64,000 nt of DNA from Gemmataceae bacterium. GTDB lineage: Bacteria; Planctomycetota; Planctomycetia; Gemmatales; Gemmataceae. The notes below the pieces were generated by a model, which saw only the letters and a list, made by a program, of their open reading frames with translations, was not told the origin of the DNA and did no database searches. Below, in pieces: positions 22,297-32,208 of the stretch. A program made the translations under genes and the position numbers. The stretch is from NCBI GenBank assembly GCA_022842245.1, contig JALHPZ010000031.1:1-64000 (forward strand), written 5' to 3'. How positions within the stretch are numbered: position 1 is the stretch's first letter; each line of letters begins with the position of its first letter.

Positions 22297-24900
22297 ATGA
22301 ACCTCGATCAATTCACCGAAAAGGCCCGCGAGGCGCTCGCCGGGTCGCAAAAGCTGGCGGCGAAGCTCGGCCACCAGCAGATCGATCTCGAACACGTCCT
22401 GCTCGCGCTGCTCGACCAGGACCGCGGCCTCGCGCCGGCGATCCTGAACAAAGCCGGCGTCGCCGCCGACGCGCTCACGCTCAAGATCCAGCGCGAACTG
22501 GAAAAGCGCCCGAAGGTCACGTCCGCCAGTGGCGCGCCCGAGAACCAGTACGGCAGCGGGCGCTTCAACAAGCTCATCGCCGACGCCGAGGACGAAGCCA
22601 AGCGCATGAAGGACGAGTACGTCTCCGTCGAGCACCTGCTGCTCGCGATGGCGGACGACCGCGGCCCGGCCGGGAACTTCCTCCGCGAACTCGGCCTCAC
22701 CAAGAAACGGCTCGAAGCCGCCCTCAAGGAAGTCCGCGGCGCCCAGCGCGTCACCACGCAGAACCCCGAAGAAACGTATCAGTCGCTGGAGAAGTACGGC
22801 CGGGACCTCACGCAGTTCGCCGCCAAGGGGAAGCTCGACCCGGTCATCGGCCGGGACGAAGAGATCCGCCGGGTCACGCAAGTGCTCAGCCGGCGGACGA
22901 AGAACAACCCGGTGCTCATCGGCGAGCCGGGCGTCGGCAAGACGGCCGTCGTCGAGGGCCTCGCCCTGCGCATCTTCCGCGGCGACGTACCGGAAGGATT
23001 GAAGGACAAGAAGATCGTCGCACTGGACATGGGCGCGCTCATCGCCGGGGCGAAGTATCGCGGCGAATTCGAGGAACGCCTCAAGGCCGTGCTGAAGGAA
23101 GTCACGGAGTCCGAGGGGCAGATCATCCTCTTCATCGACGAACTGCACACGATCGTCGGGGCGGGCAAGGCGGACGGCGCGATGGACGCCGGCAACCTGC
23201 TCAAGCCGATGCTCGCGCGCGGCGAGCTGCACTGCATCGGTGCGACGACGCTCGACGAATACCGCCAGCACATCGAGAAGGACGCCGCCCTCGAGCGCCG
23301 CTTCCAGCCGGTGTTCGTCGACCAGCCGAGCGTCGAGGATACGATCTCGATCCTGCGCGGCCTGAACGACCGCTACCAGACGCACCACGGCGTGCGCATC
23401 AAGGACGCGGCACTCGTGGCTGCGGCCGTACTCTCGAACCGCTACATCACCGATCGATTCCTGCCGGACAAGGCAATCGACCTCGTGGACGAAGCCGCCG
23501 CGAAGATCCGCACCGAGATCGACTCGCTGCCGCAGGAACTGGACGAAGTCTCCCGGCGCGTGATGCAGCTGGAGATCGAGCGCGAAGCCCTGAAGAAGGA
23601 ATCGGACCGCGCCTCCAAGGACCGCCTCGAAAAGCTGGAGAAGGAACTGGCGAACGCGAAGGCGGAGTCCGATTCCCTCAAGGCCGTCTGGCAGGAGGAG
23701 AAGGAGTCGGTCCGGCACCTGCAGCAGGCGCGCGAGGAGATCGAGAAGGTCAAGGGCGATATCGAGCGCGCGGAGCGGAGCTACGACCTGAACAAGGCCG
23801 CCGAACTGAAGTACGGCAAGCTGCCGGAGCTGGAAAAGAAGCTGGCGAACATGGAGGCGGGGCTTACCGCCAAGAGCAACAAGTTGTTGAAGGAGGAGGT
23901 TGGCGAGGAGGACATCGCCGCCGTCGTGAGCCGCTGGACCGGCGTGCCGGTGTCGAAGCTGCTCGAAGGCGAAAAGGCGAAACTGCTGCACCTGGAGGAC
24001 GAGCTGCACAAGCGGGTGATCGGGCAGGACGAGGCGGTGAAGGCCGTCAGCGAGGCGGTCATCCGCGCGCGGTCCGGCCTCAACGACCCGCAGCGGCCGC
24101 TCGGCTCGTTCATCTTCCTCGGCCCCACCGGCGTCGGGAAGACCGAACTCGCCCGCGCCCTCGCCCAGTTCCTCTTCGACGATGACAAGGCGATGGTCCG
24201 CATCGACATGAGCGAGTACCAGGAGAAGCACACGGTCAGCCGGCTCGTCGGCGCTCCGCCGGGCTACGTCGGCTACGACGAGGGCGGCCAACTGACGGAG
24301 GCCGTGCGCCGCCGGCCCTACTGCGTCATCCTCTTCGACGAAATCGAAAAGGCGCATCCGGACGTCTTCAACGTGCTCCTGCAAGTCCTCGACGACGGCC
24401 GGCTGACCGACAGCCAGGGCCGCACCGTGGACTTCAAGAACACCATCGTCCTGATGACCTCGAACATCGGCAGCCAGAAGATCCTGCAGTTCAAGGGCAC
24501 GCACATCGGCGAAGTGTACGACCGGATGAAGGATGCCGTGATGGAGGAACTCCGCAAGGCGTTCCGGCCCGAATTCCTCAACCGCGTGGACGAGACGATC
24601 GTCTTCCACGCCCTGACGACGAAGGATCTCGGCAAGATCATCGACATCCAGCTCGAACGCCTGAAACAGCGGCTGGCGGAGCGGAAGATTTCGCTCGCGC
24701 TCACCGACGCGGCTAAGGAGCACCTGGTGAAGATCGGCTACGATCCGAGCTACGGTGCCCGACCGTTGAAGCGGGTGCTTCAGAAGGAACTGGAGACGGC
24801 GCTCGGCAAGAAGCTGCTCACCGGCGAGGTGCGTGACGGTACCACGGTGACGGTCGATTACGATGAAAGCCGCGATGGGCTGGAATTCCGAACGGGTTAA
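22297..24900 (+). CDS. clpB: ATP-dependent disaggregase ClpB
   Basis: An 867-residue Hsp100 chaperone with the full domain order: Clp-N (residues 1-150, with LEHVLLALLDQDRG and VSVEHLLLAMADD), first AAA with Walker A GEPGVGKTAVVEG and Walker B LFIDELHTIVGAG, the coiled-coil middle domain (about 410-530), second AAA with GPTGVGKTELARAL and VILFDEIEKAHP, and the C-terminal small domain. With DnaK it rescues aggregated proteins after heat stress. The middle domain separates it from ClpA/ClpC. The ATG at 22297 follows CGGAGG. The frame before that is a shadow. A consensus sigma-54 promoter stands directly upstream; no CIRCE element is visible. Confidence 0.97.
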   Translation: MNLDQFTEKAREALAGSQKLAAKLGHQQIDLEHVLLALLDQDRGLAPAILNKAGVAADALTLKIQRELEKRPKVTSASGAPENQYGSGRFNKLIADAEDEAKRMKDEYVSVEHLLLAMADDRGPAGNFLRELGLTKKRLEAALKEVRGAQRVTTQNPEETYQSLEKYGRDLTQFAAKGKLDPVIGRDEEIRRVTQVLSRRTKNNPVLIGEPGVGKTAVVEGLALRIFRGDVPEGLKDKKIVALDMGALIAGAKYRGEFEERLKAVLKEVTESEGQIILFIDELHTIVGAGKADGAMDAGNLLKPMLARGELHCIGATTLDEYRQHIEKDAALERRFQPVFVDQPSVEDTISILRGLNDRYQTHHGVRIKDAALVAAAVLSNRYITDRFLPDKAIDLVDEAAAKIRTEIDSLPQELDEVSRRVMQLEIEREALKKESDRASKDRLEKLEKELANAKAESDSLKAVWQEEKESVRHLQQAREEIEKVKGDIERAERSYDLNKAAELKYGKLPELEKKLANMEAGLTAKSNKLLKEEVGEEDIAAVVSRWTGVPVSKLLEGEKAKLLHLEDELHKRVIGQDEAVKAVSEAVIRARSGLNDPQRPLGSFIFLGPTGVGKTELARALAQFLFDDDKAMVRIDMSEYQEKHTVSRLVGAPPGYVGYDEGGQLTEAVRRRPYCVILFDEIEKAHPDVFNVLLQVLDDGRLTDSQGRTVDFKNTIVLMTSNIGSQKILQFKGTHIGEVYDRMKDAVMEELRKAFRPEFLNRVDETIVFHALTTKDLGKIIDIQLERLKQRLAERKISLALTDAAKEHLVKIGYDPSYGARPLKRVLQKELETALGKKLLTGEVRDGTTVTVDYDESRDGLEFRTG

Positions 24901-25169
24901 GCGGTCAGGGTCGGCGGTTCGCCCTTTCGCGACGGGGTGGGTGGCCTGTCGATCGGTTCGATGCGGGAAATCAATCGGCAATCGATCTTGACCGTACGTT
25001 GGAATCCTTCGTCTTCGGAAACGCGTTCGAGGCCGACGACGACGGAAGTCAGCAGGACGATGCATTGGTCGGGATGAACGACGTCGTAACTCGTTCCATC
25101 AACGACATGCATTCGGAACGGTTCGAAAGGGATTTGCCGAATTTCGGCAACGATTTCGTTCGGAGCCAT
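24897..25169 (-). CDS. Hypothetical 90-residue protein of a recurring planctomycete family
   Basis: The protein has the pattern IRQIPFEPFRMHVVDGTSYDVVHPDQCIVL, which matches a small family I recall as common in Gemmata-type genomes (PF-x-PF, DG and V-x-HPD), with many copies per genome. There is no signal peptide; it is probably a small cytoplasmic beta protein of unknown role. It converges on clpB, and the two stops overlap by 4 bases. Confidence 0.7.
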   Translation of the reverse strand: MAPNEIVAEIRQIPFEPFRMHVVDGTSYDVVHPDQCIVLLTSVVVGLERVSEDEGFQRTVKIDCRLISRIEPIDRPPTPSRKGEPPTLTA

Positions 25170-25310
25170 CGATGATCCTCCCTCTGCATCCTATCGAGGG
25201 TGATCGGAACTTTCTGCGCGCCTCCGGTTCGATTCCGATGCGGCTTGGTTCCCGGTAACCGGCCCGACGTTTTCATCGAAAGAGCGCCATGTTCTTTGCC
25301 GGGAACGATT

Positions 25311-25359
25311 GACCGGAGGCGGGCGATCCCTCATCGTGAGGGGTATCCCGCCTCCGGTC
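25311..25359 (+). repeat. Long hairpin in the leader of the NHL-repeat gene
   Basis: GACCGGAGGCGGG (25311-25323) pairs perfectly with CCCGCCTCCGGTC (25347-25359); inside it GATCCCTC and GAGGGGTATC extend the stem imperfectly. It ends 7 bases before the ATG at 25367, so the normal ribosome-site region lies within the stem. Confidence 0.65.
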
Positions 25360-25366
25360 CGCTTCC

Positions 25367-26341
25367 ATGAAACCGCTCGCGCTTCTGTTGTTCCTCGTTC
25401 CGTCACTCGGGGCCGCGGACCCGATCGCGCCGAAGTTCCTGCTCGAATGGGGCGAGCGGGGGACGAAGCCGGGGCAGTTCCACTCGCCGATCCATATCGC
25501 CATCGGGCCGAAGGACGAAGTCTTCGTCGCGGACCTGAACAACGCCCGTATCCAGCTGTTCACGACGGAGGGGAAGTTCGTCGCGGAGTTCGCGCTGCCG
25601 ATCGATCAGCCGCCGCGGAAGTCGACGATGGTCGGCGGCTTCGCGGTGGACGGCGAACACCTGTATGTCGCATACATGATCCAGCACAAGGTCGGCGTCT
25701 TCACGCACGCCGGCAAGCCGGTGCGCGAGTGGGGGAAGAAGGGCACCGGCGACGGCGAATTCAACCAGCCCGGCGGGATTCTACTGCGGAAGGACGGGAC
25801 GATCCTCGTCGTCGATCAGTGCAACCACCGGATCCAGGTGTTCGACGCGAACGGCAAGTTCCTTCGCAAGTGGGGGAGGCACGGTTCGCAACCGGGCGAG
25901 TTTGGCGGCCTCGAACCAGCCGGGTCGCGCTTTGCCGGGCCGCACTTCCTCGCCCAGGATTCGAAGCGCCGGCTGTACACGACGGAGGGTGTGCTCGGCC
26001 GCGTGCAGCAGTTCGACGCCGACGGCAAACCGCTGGCGGCGTGGGGCAGCAAGACGGCGGAGCCGGGGGCGTTCGGCGAGTACACCTTCGGCATGTTGAA
26101 GAACACCTTCGGCCCGATCGGTGTGTTTGTCGATGCGAAGGACCGTGTTTGGGTGAGCAGCCTGAATGACCGCGTGCAGGCCTTCACGACCGAGGGGACG
26201 TTTCTGCTGAAGCTGGAAGGGAACGGAACGAAGGACGACAAGTTCCTGCACCCGCACGGGATGGCGCAGGACAGCATGGGGCACTTCTACATCGCCGACG
26301 CCGGGCACCAGCGGATCGTGAAGTTCGCGATGGGGAAGTAA
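25367..26341 (+). CDS. Exported NHL-repeat (six-bladed beta-propeller) protein
   Basis: A 324-residue protein with a signal peptide (KPLALLLFLVPSLGAADP). About six NHL-like blades follow, each with the pattern W-G-x-x-G-x-x-x-G-x-F and V-A-D-x-x-N-x-R-I-Q: for example FLLEWGERGTKPGQFHSP, VADLNNARIQLF, VVDQCNHRIQVF, and IADAGHQRIVKF at the end. Such propellers act as periplasmic binding scaffolds or lyases. No catalytic residues can be assigned. No clear ribosome site is seen, because the leader is dominated by a hairpin. Confidence 0.85.
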   Translation: MKPLALLLFLVPSLGAADPIAPKFLLEWGERGTKPGQFHSPIHIAIGPKDEVFVADLNNARIQLFTTEGKFVAEFALPIDQPPRKSTMVGGFAVDGEHLYVAYMIQHKVGVFTHAGKPVREWGKKGTGDGEFNQPGGILLRKDGTILVVDQCNHRIQVFDANGKFLRKWGRHGSQPGEFGGLEPAGSRFAGPHFLAQDSKRRLYTTEGVLGRVQQFDADGKPLAAWGSKTAEPGAFGEYTFGMLKNTFGPIGVFVDAKDRVWVSSLNDRVQAFTTEGTFLLKLEGNGTKDDKFLHPHGMAQDSMGHFYIADAGHQRIVKFAMGK

Positions 26342-26349
26342 GGGAACGG

Positions 26350-27438
26350 TCATTTCTCTTTCAGCGCCGCGAAGATGGCGGTGCTGATCGCCGTCGGGCT
26401 GGCGTGGCGGCAGTTCGTGAGCACCACGACCGCCTGCTTCGACTTCGGGTAGAGGACCATCCGCGACGTCGCTTCGGGCTGCGAACCATTGTGCGAGACG
26501 CGCAGACCGCCCTGCTCGTCCACCGTGAAGCCGAGGCCCCAGGTGGTGAGCTTGCCGTCGGCGGTCCTCTGCCGTTCCCACATCGTTGCCTCGGTCGCTT
26601 TCGATACGAGCTTGCGGTCGAGCAGCCCATTGGCCCAGCGGGCGAAGTCGGCGACGTTCGACTTGTAACCGCCGGCACCGTGCTTCCAGTCGTTGGCCTC
26701 CTCGGGGGCCGGCACGACTTCGCCCTTCGCGCTCTTGAGATAACCTTTGGTCCAGTGCTTCTGACCGTTCGCCGTGACATCGCGTTCCAGCGACTGGAGG
26801 CTGAGCGGCTTCGCGATCCGGTTCACGAGCTGTTCGTGGTACGGCTCCTTCCCCGCCCGCTGGATCACGGCGCTCAACAGGATGTACGCGTACGACGAGT
26901 AGTCCACCTTCTCGCCGGGCTGGAAGATGAGCGCCGACCGGTTGAACTTGTCGAGCGAATGGATCGGGTCGAGGAACGGGTTCTTCTCCGAGTAGGCCCG
27001 CACCGTCGGTACGATCGTTCCGTTCGAGTAGTGCGGGATTCCGCTCTGGTGGCAGAGCAGGTGCCGCGTCGTGATCGTCGCTCCCTTGTCCGGGAACTCC
27101 GGCACATACGTCCGCACGTCGGCGTCGAGGTCGAGCTTCTTCGTTTCCACGAGTTGCATCGCCAGCACGGCCGCGAGCGGCTTCGAGTTGGACGCCCAGT
27201 TGAAGACGGAATCGACGGTAACGGGTGCCTTCCTCTCGCGGTCGGCGAGGCCGTACCCTTTCCGGTACACGATCTGGCCCTCGCGAATGATGCCGATGGC
27301 GGCACCGACGACCTGCTGCTTCTCCATCTCGGCCCGGACGGCCGCATCGACCGCGGTTGCGAGGTTCGCCGGCAAAGAATCCTGTGCGAACGCCGGGACC
27401 GCGAACAAAAAGCAAGCCGCAAGCATGCGAGGGATCAT
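26350..27438 (-). CDS. Exported class C beta-lactamase-related serine hydrolase
   Basis: A 362-residue protein with a signal peptide (IPRMLAACFLFAVPAFAQD). The S-x-x-K motif is SNSKPL (about residue 83), the Y-x-x pair is YSSYAYILL (about residue 178), and the third motif is near VSHNGSQPEA. The family includes AmpC-like lactamases, D-aminopeptidases and esterases; the substrate cannot be told. It is convergent with the NHL-repeat gene, with 8 bases between the stops. Confidence 0.85.
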   Translation of the reverse strand: MIPRMLAACFLFAVPAFAQDSLPANLATAVDAAVRAEMEKQQVVGAAIGIIREGQIVYRKGYGLADRERKAPVTVDSVFNWASNSKPLAAVLAMQLVETKKLDLDADVRTYVPEFPDKGATITTRHLLCHQSGIPHYSNGTIVPTVRAYSEKNPFLDPIHSLDKFNRSALIFQPGEKVDYSSYAYILLSAVIQRAGKEPYHEQLVNRIAKPLSLQSLERDVTANGQKHWTKGYLKSAKGEVVPAPEEANDWKHGAGGYKSNVADFARWANGLLDRKLVSKATEATMWERQRTADGKLTTWGLGFTVDEQGGLRVSHNGSQPEATSRMVLYPKSKQAVVVLTNCRHASPTAISTAIFAALKEK

Positions 27439-27481
27439 GGTCCGCTCCGGTGTTCGATGGCGATGGGTATTCTCGTTCGGG

Positions 27482-28180
27482 TCACGAGTCCGCCCGCGTC
27501 CGGCGGGGCAGTTCGATCCGGGCGCGCCAGCCGCAGCCCCGGCACGCCAGTCGGACCACGCGCGGAAAGCGGTACGCGACGACTCCGCAGCCGAGCGCGG
27601 GCAACAGCGCGATGGGGAACCAGACGACCGCGAGCCGCGCCATGGCGATGGGAAACTCGGCCCGGAGCAGGACCAATCCGAGGAGGAAGACGATCGCCGA
27701 CAGGATGCTGCCGACCAGGACCAGCGACCGCGCCGGCCAGCCGAGCGCCGGCACGGGGCGCAGGTGGGCGACGGGATGCAGGGGCCGATCGCACGACGGA
27801 CACGCTTCGGGCATGGCCGGGGTGTCGGCGGCGGTTGCCGGACGCGTCATCGCCGCCAGCGCCGGATCGATGCGCGGGCCGGCGGTGTCGGCCTCGGCCA
27901 TCCGCCGCGCCAGCGCGGCCCGGGGATCGTGTCGACTGGTGCGCAGCGCCGACGCGACGAGTTCGCTCGCGTAGTCGGCGTCCATTCCCATGCCCGACAG
28001 TTCGTCCGCGATGGATTCGGGCGGCGTCTGATAGAAGCGCGCCATGATGAACAGACGGATGTCGTCGAGCAGTTCGAGCGCGGAGCCGTCGGCCTCGAAG
28101 TGCGCGCGGAGGCGGTCGCCGAGTTCGATGAGTGACGGATCGCCCGGCGGCGCGGGCGCCTGGAAATCCTCGTCCCGCAT
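27482..28180 (-). CDS. Unrecognised membrane protein with split CxxC pairs
   Basis: A 232-residue protein. Residues 1-90 are soluble and helical. At about 120 comes the first pair, CPSCDRP, then two hydrophobic helices (SLVLVGSILSAIVFLLGLVLL and VVWFPIALLPALGCGVVAY), and after them the second pair, CRGCGW. The CxxC pairs could form a zinc ribbon at the membrane face despite the intervening helices. The start is uncertain: the frame is open to 28396, but that part overlaps ybeY. The ATG at 28180 gives MRDEDFQAP and is preferred, though without a strong ribosome site. Its function is unknown. Confidence 0.6.
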   Translation of the reverse strand: MRDEDFQAPAPPGDPSLIELGDRLRAHFEADGSALELLDDIRLFIMARFYQTPPESIADELSGMGMDADYASELVASALRTSRHDPRAALARRMAEADTAGPRIDPALAAMTRPATAADTPAMPEACPSCDRPLHPVAHLRPVPALGWPARSLVLVGSILSAIVFLLGLVLLRAEFPIAMARLAVVWFPIALLPALGCGVVAYRFPRVVRLACRGCGWRARIELPRRTRADS

Positions 28181-28287
28181 TCCGACGCGAGGGTCGATCA
28201 CCGCATCCCCGTTTTGAAGTACGCTCGTTCCGCACAGGATACCGCGTCGGGATCGGAACATGCAAAAGCGAAATTCCGGCCGGCCGG

Positions 28288-28734
28288 TCATGCGCCCCGG
28301 TCGGTGATGTCGGGAAGGTTCAACTTGGCCAGGTATTCCCGTTCCTTCGCGCGCATCTGCCGGGCCGCCTTCGCCGTCGTGTCGTCGTAGCCGCACAGGT
28401 GCAGGCAGCCGTGCACCACGTACAGCAACAGTTCGCGGTCGACCGCGTGGCCGCGGTCGGCGGCGTACTCGGCCGCGACTTCGTAGCCGATCACCACTTC
28501 GCCCTCGAGCGTCTTCGCCTTCGCGTCCGAATAGGGGAAGGTGAGCACGTCGGTCGGCTCGTCGTGGTCGAGGAACTGCTTGTTGAGGCGGTGGATGTGG
28601 GCGTTGTCGACGAAGGCGAGTCCGACCTTCGCGGCGCGCACGCCCTCGCCTTCGAGCACGGCTTTGGCGGCGGCCTTGAGGGCGGCGAAATCGAGCGGCT
28701 GCTCGTAGGGGTTGGCGACCTTGACGGTGATCAT
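28288..28734 (-). CDS. ybeY: Endoribonuclease YbeY (rRNA maturation factor)
   Basis: A 148-residue UPF0054 protein. It has the conserved LNKQFLDHDEPTDVLTFPY and EGEVVIGYEVA segments, and the metal-site region VVHGCLHLCGYDD. The classical motif is HGxLHLxGYDH with three zinc histidines; here the third is Asp, a variant that leaves an acidic ligand. YbeY takes part in 16S rRNA 3-prime end processing and ribosome quality control. The length is normal. It is divergent from the glutamine synthetase gene. Confidence 0.9.
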   Translation of the reverse strand: MITVKVANPYEQPLDFAALKAAAKAVLEGEGVRAAKVGLAFVDNAHIHRLNKQFLDHDEPTDVLTFPYSDAKAKTLEGEVVIGYEVAAEYAADRGHAVDRELLLYVVHGCLHLCGYDDTTAKAARQMRAKEREYLAKLNLPDITDRGA

Positions 28735-28905
28735 CGAACTATTTTAGGGAACCACACGGCGGAACTCCGCGCCGGTCCATAAGATAAGTTCATCCTCTCC
28801 CGGACTCTTCCAGTAACGGCCGTACCCCCGGCCGCCGCGACCTTGCGCGGGGAAGGGGACCCACCATCGTTGGGGTGCCTCATCTCACCCGGAGACGTAG
28901 CCGAA

Positions 28906-31092
<2,187 letters not shown>

Positions 31093-31108
31093 GCCGTCCG
31101 GACAACGA

Positions 31109-31145
31109 AACAACCGGAGGGATTCCCTCCGGTTGTTGCTTTTGA
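31109..31145 (+). terminator. Rho-independent terminator of the GSIII gene
   Basis: AACAACCGGAGGG and CCCTCCGGTTGTT form a perfect 13-base-pair stem with an ATT loop, followed by GCTTTTGA. It begins 17 bases after the stop. Confidence 0.88.
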
Positions 31146-31190
31146 TGGATCGCGACGGTTGCACGAACCGATCGTCGACGTTCCGGTGCG

Positions 31191-31598
31191 TTACTTGGCT
31201 TTGCTCATTTCGCGGCACATCTTGGCGCAGGCCCGACAGGCTTTCGCGCAGGCCATGCAGGCCTTGTCGTCCTTGTGCTTCTCGCATTCCGCCGCACACT
31301 TGTCGCAGGCATCGGCACAGAGCGCCATCACCGCGGCCGCCATCGGTCCCTTCCGGGCCGAGACGCCGGAGCAGGCGGCGCAGATCTCCGCACAATCCAG
31401 GCACAGCTTGATGCAGTCCTTCCGGCCGGCCTCGTCCAGACATGCGACGACGCACGCCAGACATGCCTCCCGGCATTCGCAGCATTCCATGCAGCACGTT
31501 TCGGCGGCCTTCTTGTCCTCCGCCCGTGCCGCAGCACCCACTCCCGCGGCGCCCGCCAACAGGCCGGCCGCGCCACCGATCATCGTTCGACGGTCCAT
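31191..31598 (-). CDS. Cys-rich four-helix-bundle copper-storage protein (Csp1-like, DUF326), Tat-exported
   Basis: A 135-residue protein with a Tat-type signal (MDRRTMIGGAAGLLAGAAG) and a mature part holding about 22 cysteines in CxxxC and CxxC spacings: CCMECCECREACLACVVAC, CIKLCLDCAEICAAC, and CMACAKACRACAKMC. This matches the Csp family, in which cysteines line a four-helix bundle that stores many Cu(I) ions. Like methanotroph Csp1 it is exported. The upstream ArsR-like gene, 36 bases away on the same strand, is a likely metal-responsive regulator of this pair. Confidence 0.9.
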   Translation of the reverse strand: MDRRTMIGGAAGLLAGAAGVGAAARAEDKKAAETCCMECCECREACLACVVACLDEAGRKDCIKLCLDCAEICAACSGVSARKGPMAAAVMALCADACDKCAAECEKHKDDKACMACAKACRACAKMCREMSKAK

Positions 31599-31634
31599 AA
31601 CGTTCCCCCCGGGTTGAAGCGAATGCGGGCACGC

Positions 31635-32000
31635 CTAACCGGCGGACCGCTTCTTCGTTTCCTCGATCAAGCACAATCCCCGCTCGAGCAGGATCACCAC
31701 GCAGCCGTCCACGATTCGATACAGGACGCTGTTGCCATTCCGACGGCCGGCGACGATCCCCTTGTCCTGCAGCCGTTGAAGCTGGTTCGAGATGGCTTGC
31801 GGTTTCATCTCCAACGCCTCCGCCAGTTCGGTCGTGCTGGCTTCGTCGCGGCGGGCGATCTCGTGCAACAGTCGCAACCGGGTATCGTTCGCCAGCACCT
31901 CGAACAGCGACTCCACGGCGCTGGCTTGTTCATAGGTCATTCGCGGACGTTGCTTCAGACCGGCCTTGACCGGGCATAGCCGAACAGTCTCTTGGGACAT
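31635..32000 (-). CDS. ArsR/SmtB family metal-responsive repressor
   Basis: A 121-residue winged-helix protein: SLFEVLANDTRLRLLHEIARR, the recognition region TTELAEALEMKPQAISNQLQRLQDKGIV, and the wing AGRRNGNSVLYRI. Cys9, Cys100 and Cys110 (numbered from the ATG at 32000) are candidate metal ligands; the recognition helix lacks the classic ELCVC motif. A GTG at 32012 could add four residues. Its position before the copper-storage gene suggests it senses Cu(I) or another thiophilic ion and controls this two-gene operon. Inverted repeats at 32027-32052 are a likely operator. Confidence 0.85.
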   Translation of the reverse strand: MSQETVRLCPVKAGLKQRPRMTYEQASAVESLFEVLANDTRLRLLHEIARRDEASTTELAEALEMKPQAISNQLQRLQDKGIVAGRRNGNSVLYRIVDGCVVILLERGLCLIEETKKRSAG

Positions 32001-32023
32001 CCTTCGGATCACCTGGGCGGATC

Positions 32024-32052
32024 AATATACACTACGCGATGTATTTGTGTAT
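32024..32052. promoter_or_regulatory. Putative operator for the ArsR/Csp operon
   Basis: An AT-rich string in GC-rich surroundings contains ATACAC (32027-32032) and GTGTAT (32047-32052) as inverted repeats, and an inner ATACA-N8-TGTAT pair (32027-32044). It lies about 27-50 bases upstream of the ArsR start, the expected place for an ArsR operator. Confidence 0.45.
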
Positions 32053-32208
32053 GTCCAGTCGGATCCTCCACGGCCCGGCACGCCGAACAATGGCCCGATC
32101 ACGCGGAACGTACCGACGAACCAGTGGTCGATTCAGGACGAATTATTGGAAAAGCCGCATTTTCTCGCTCTGACTGTCGACGAAAGCAGGATACCGGGAG
32201 AGTCGGCC

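Noticed and set aside
22096..25065. A 989-codon open frame on the minus strand opposite clpB, and similar long frames opposite the GSIII and DUF1501 genes
   Set aside because: These are antisense shadows caused by high GC; their products are Arg/Val/Asp-rich low-complexity strings with no domain, while the plus-strand genes are clear.
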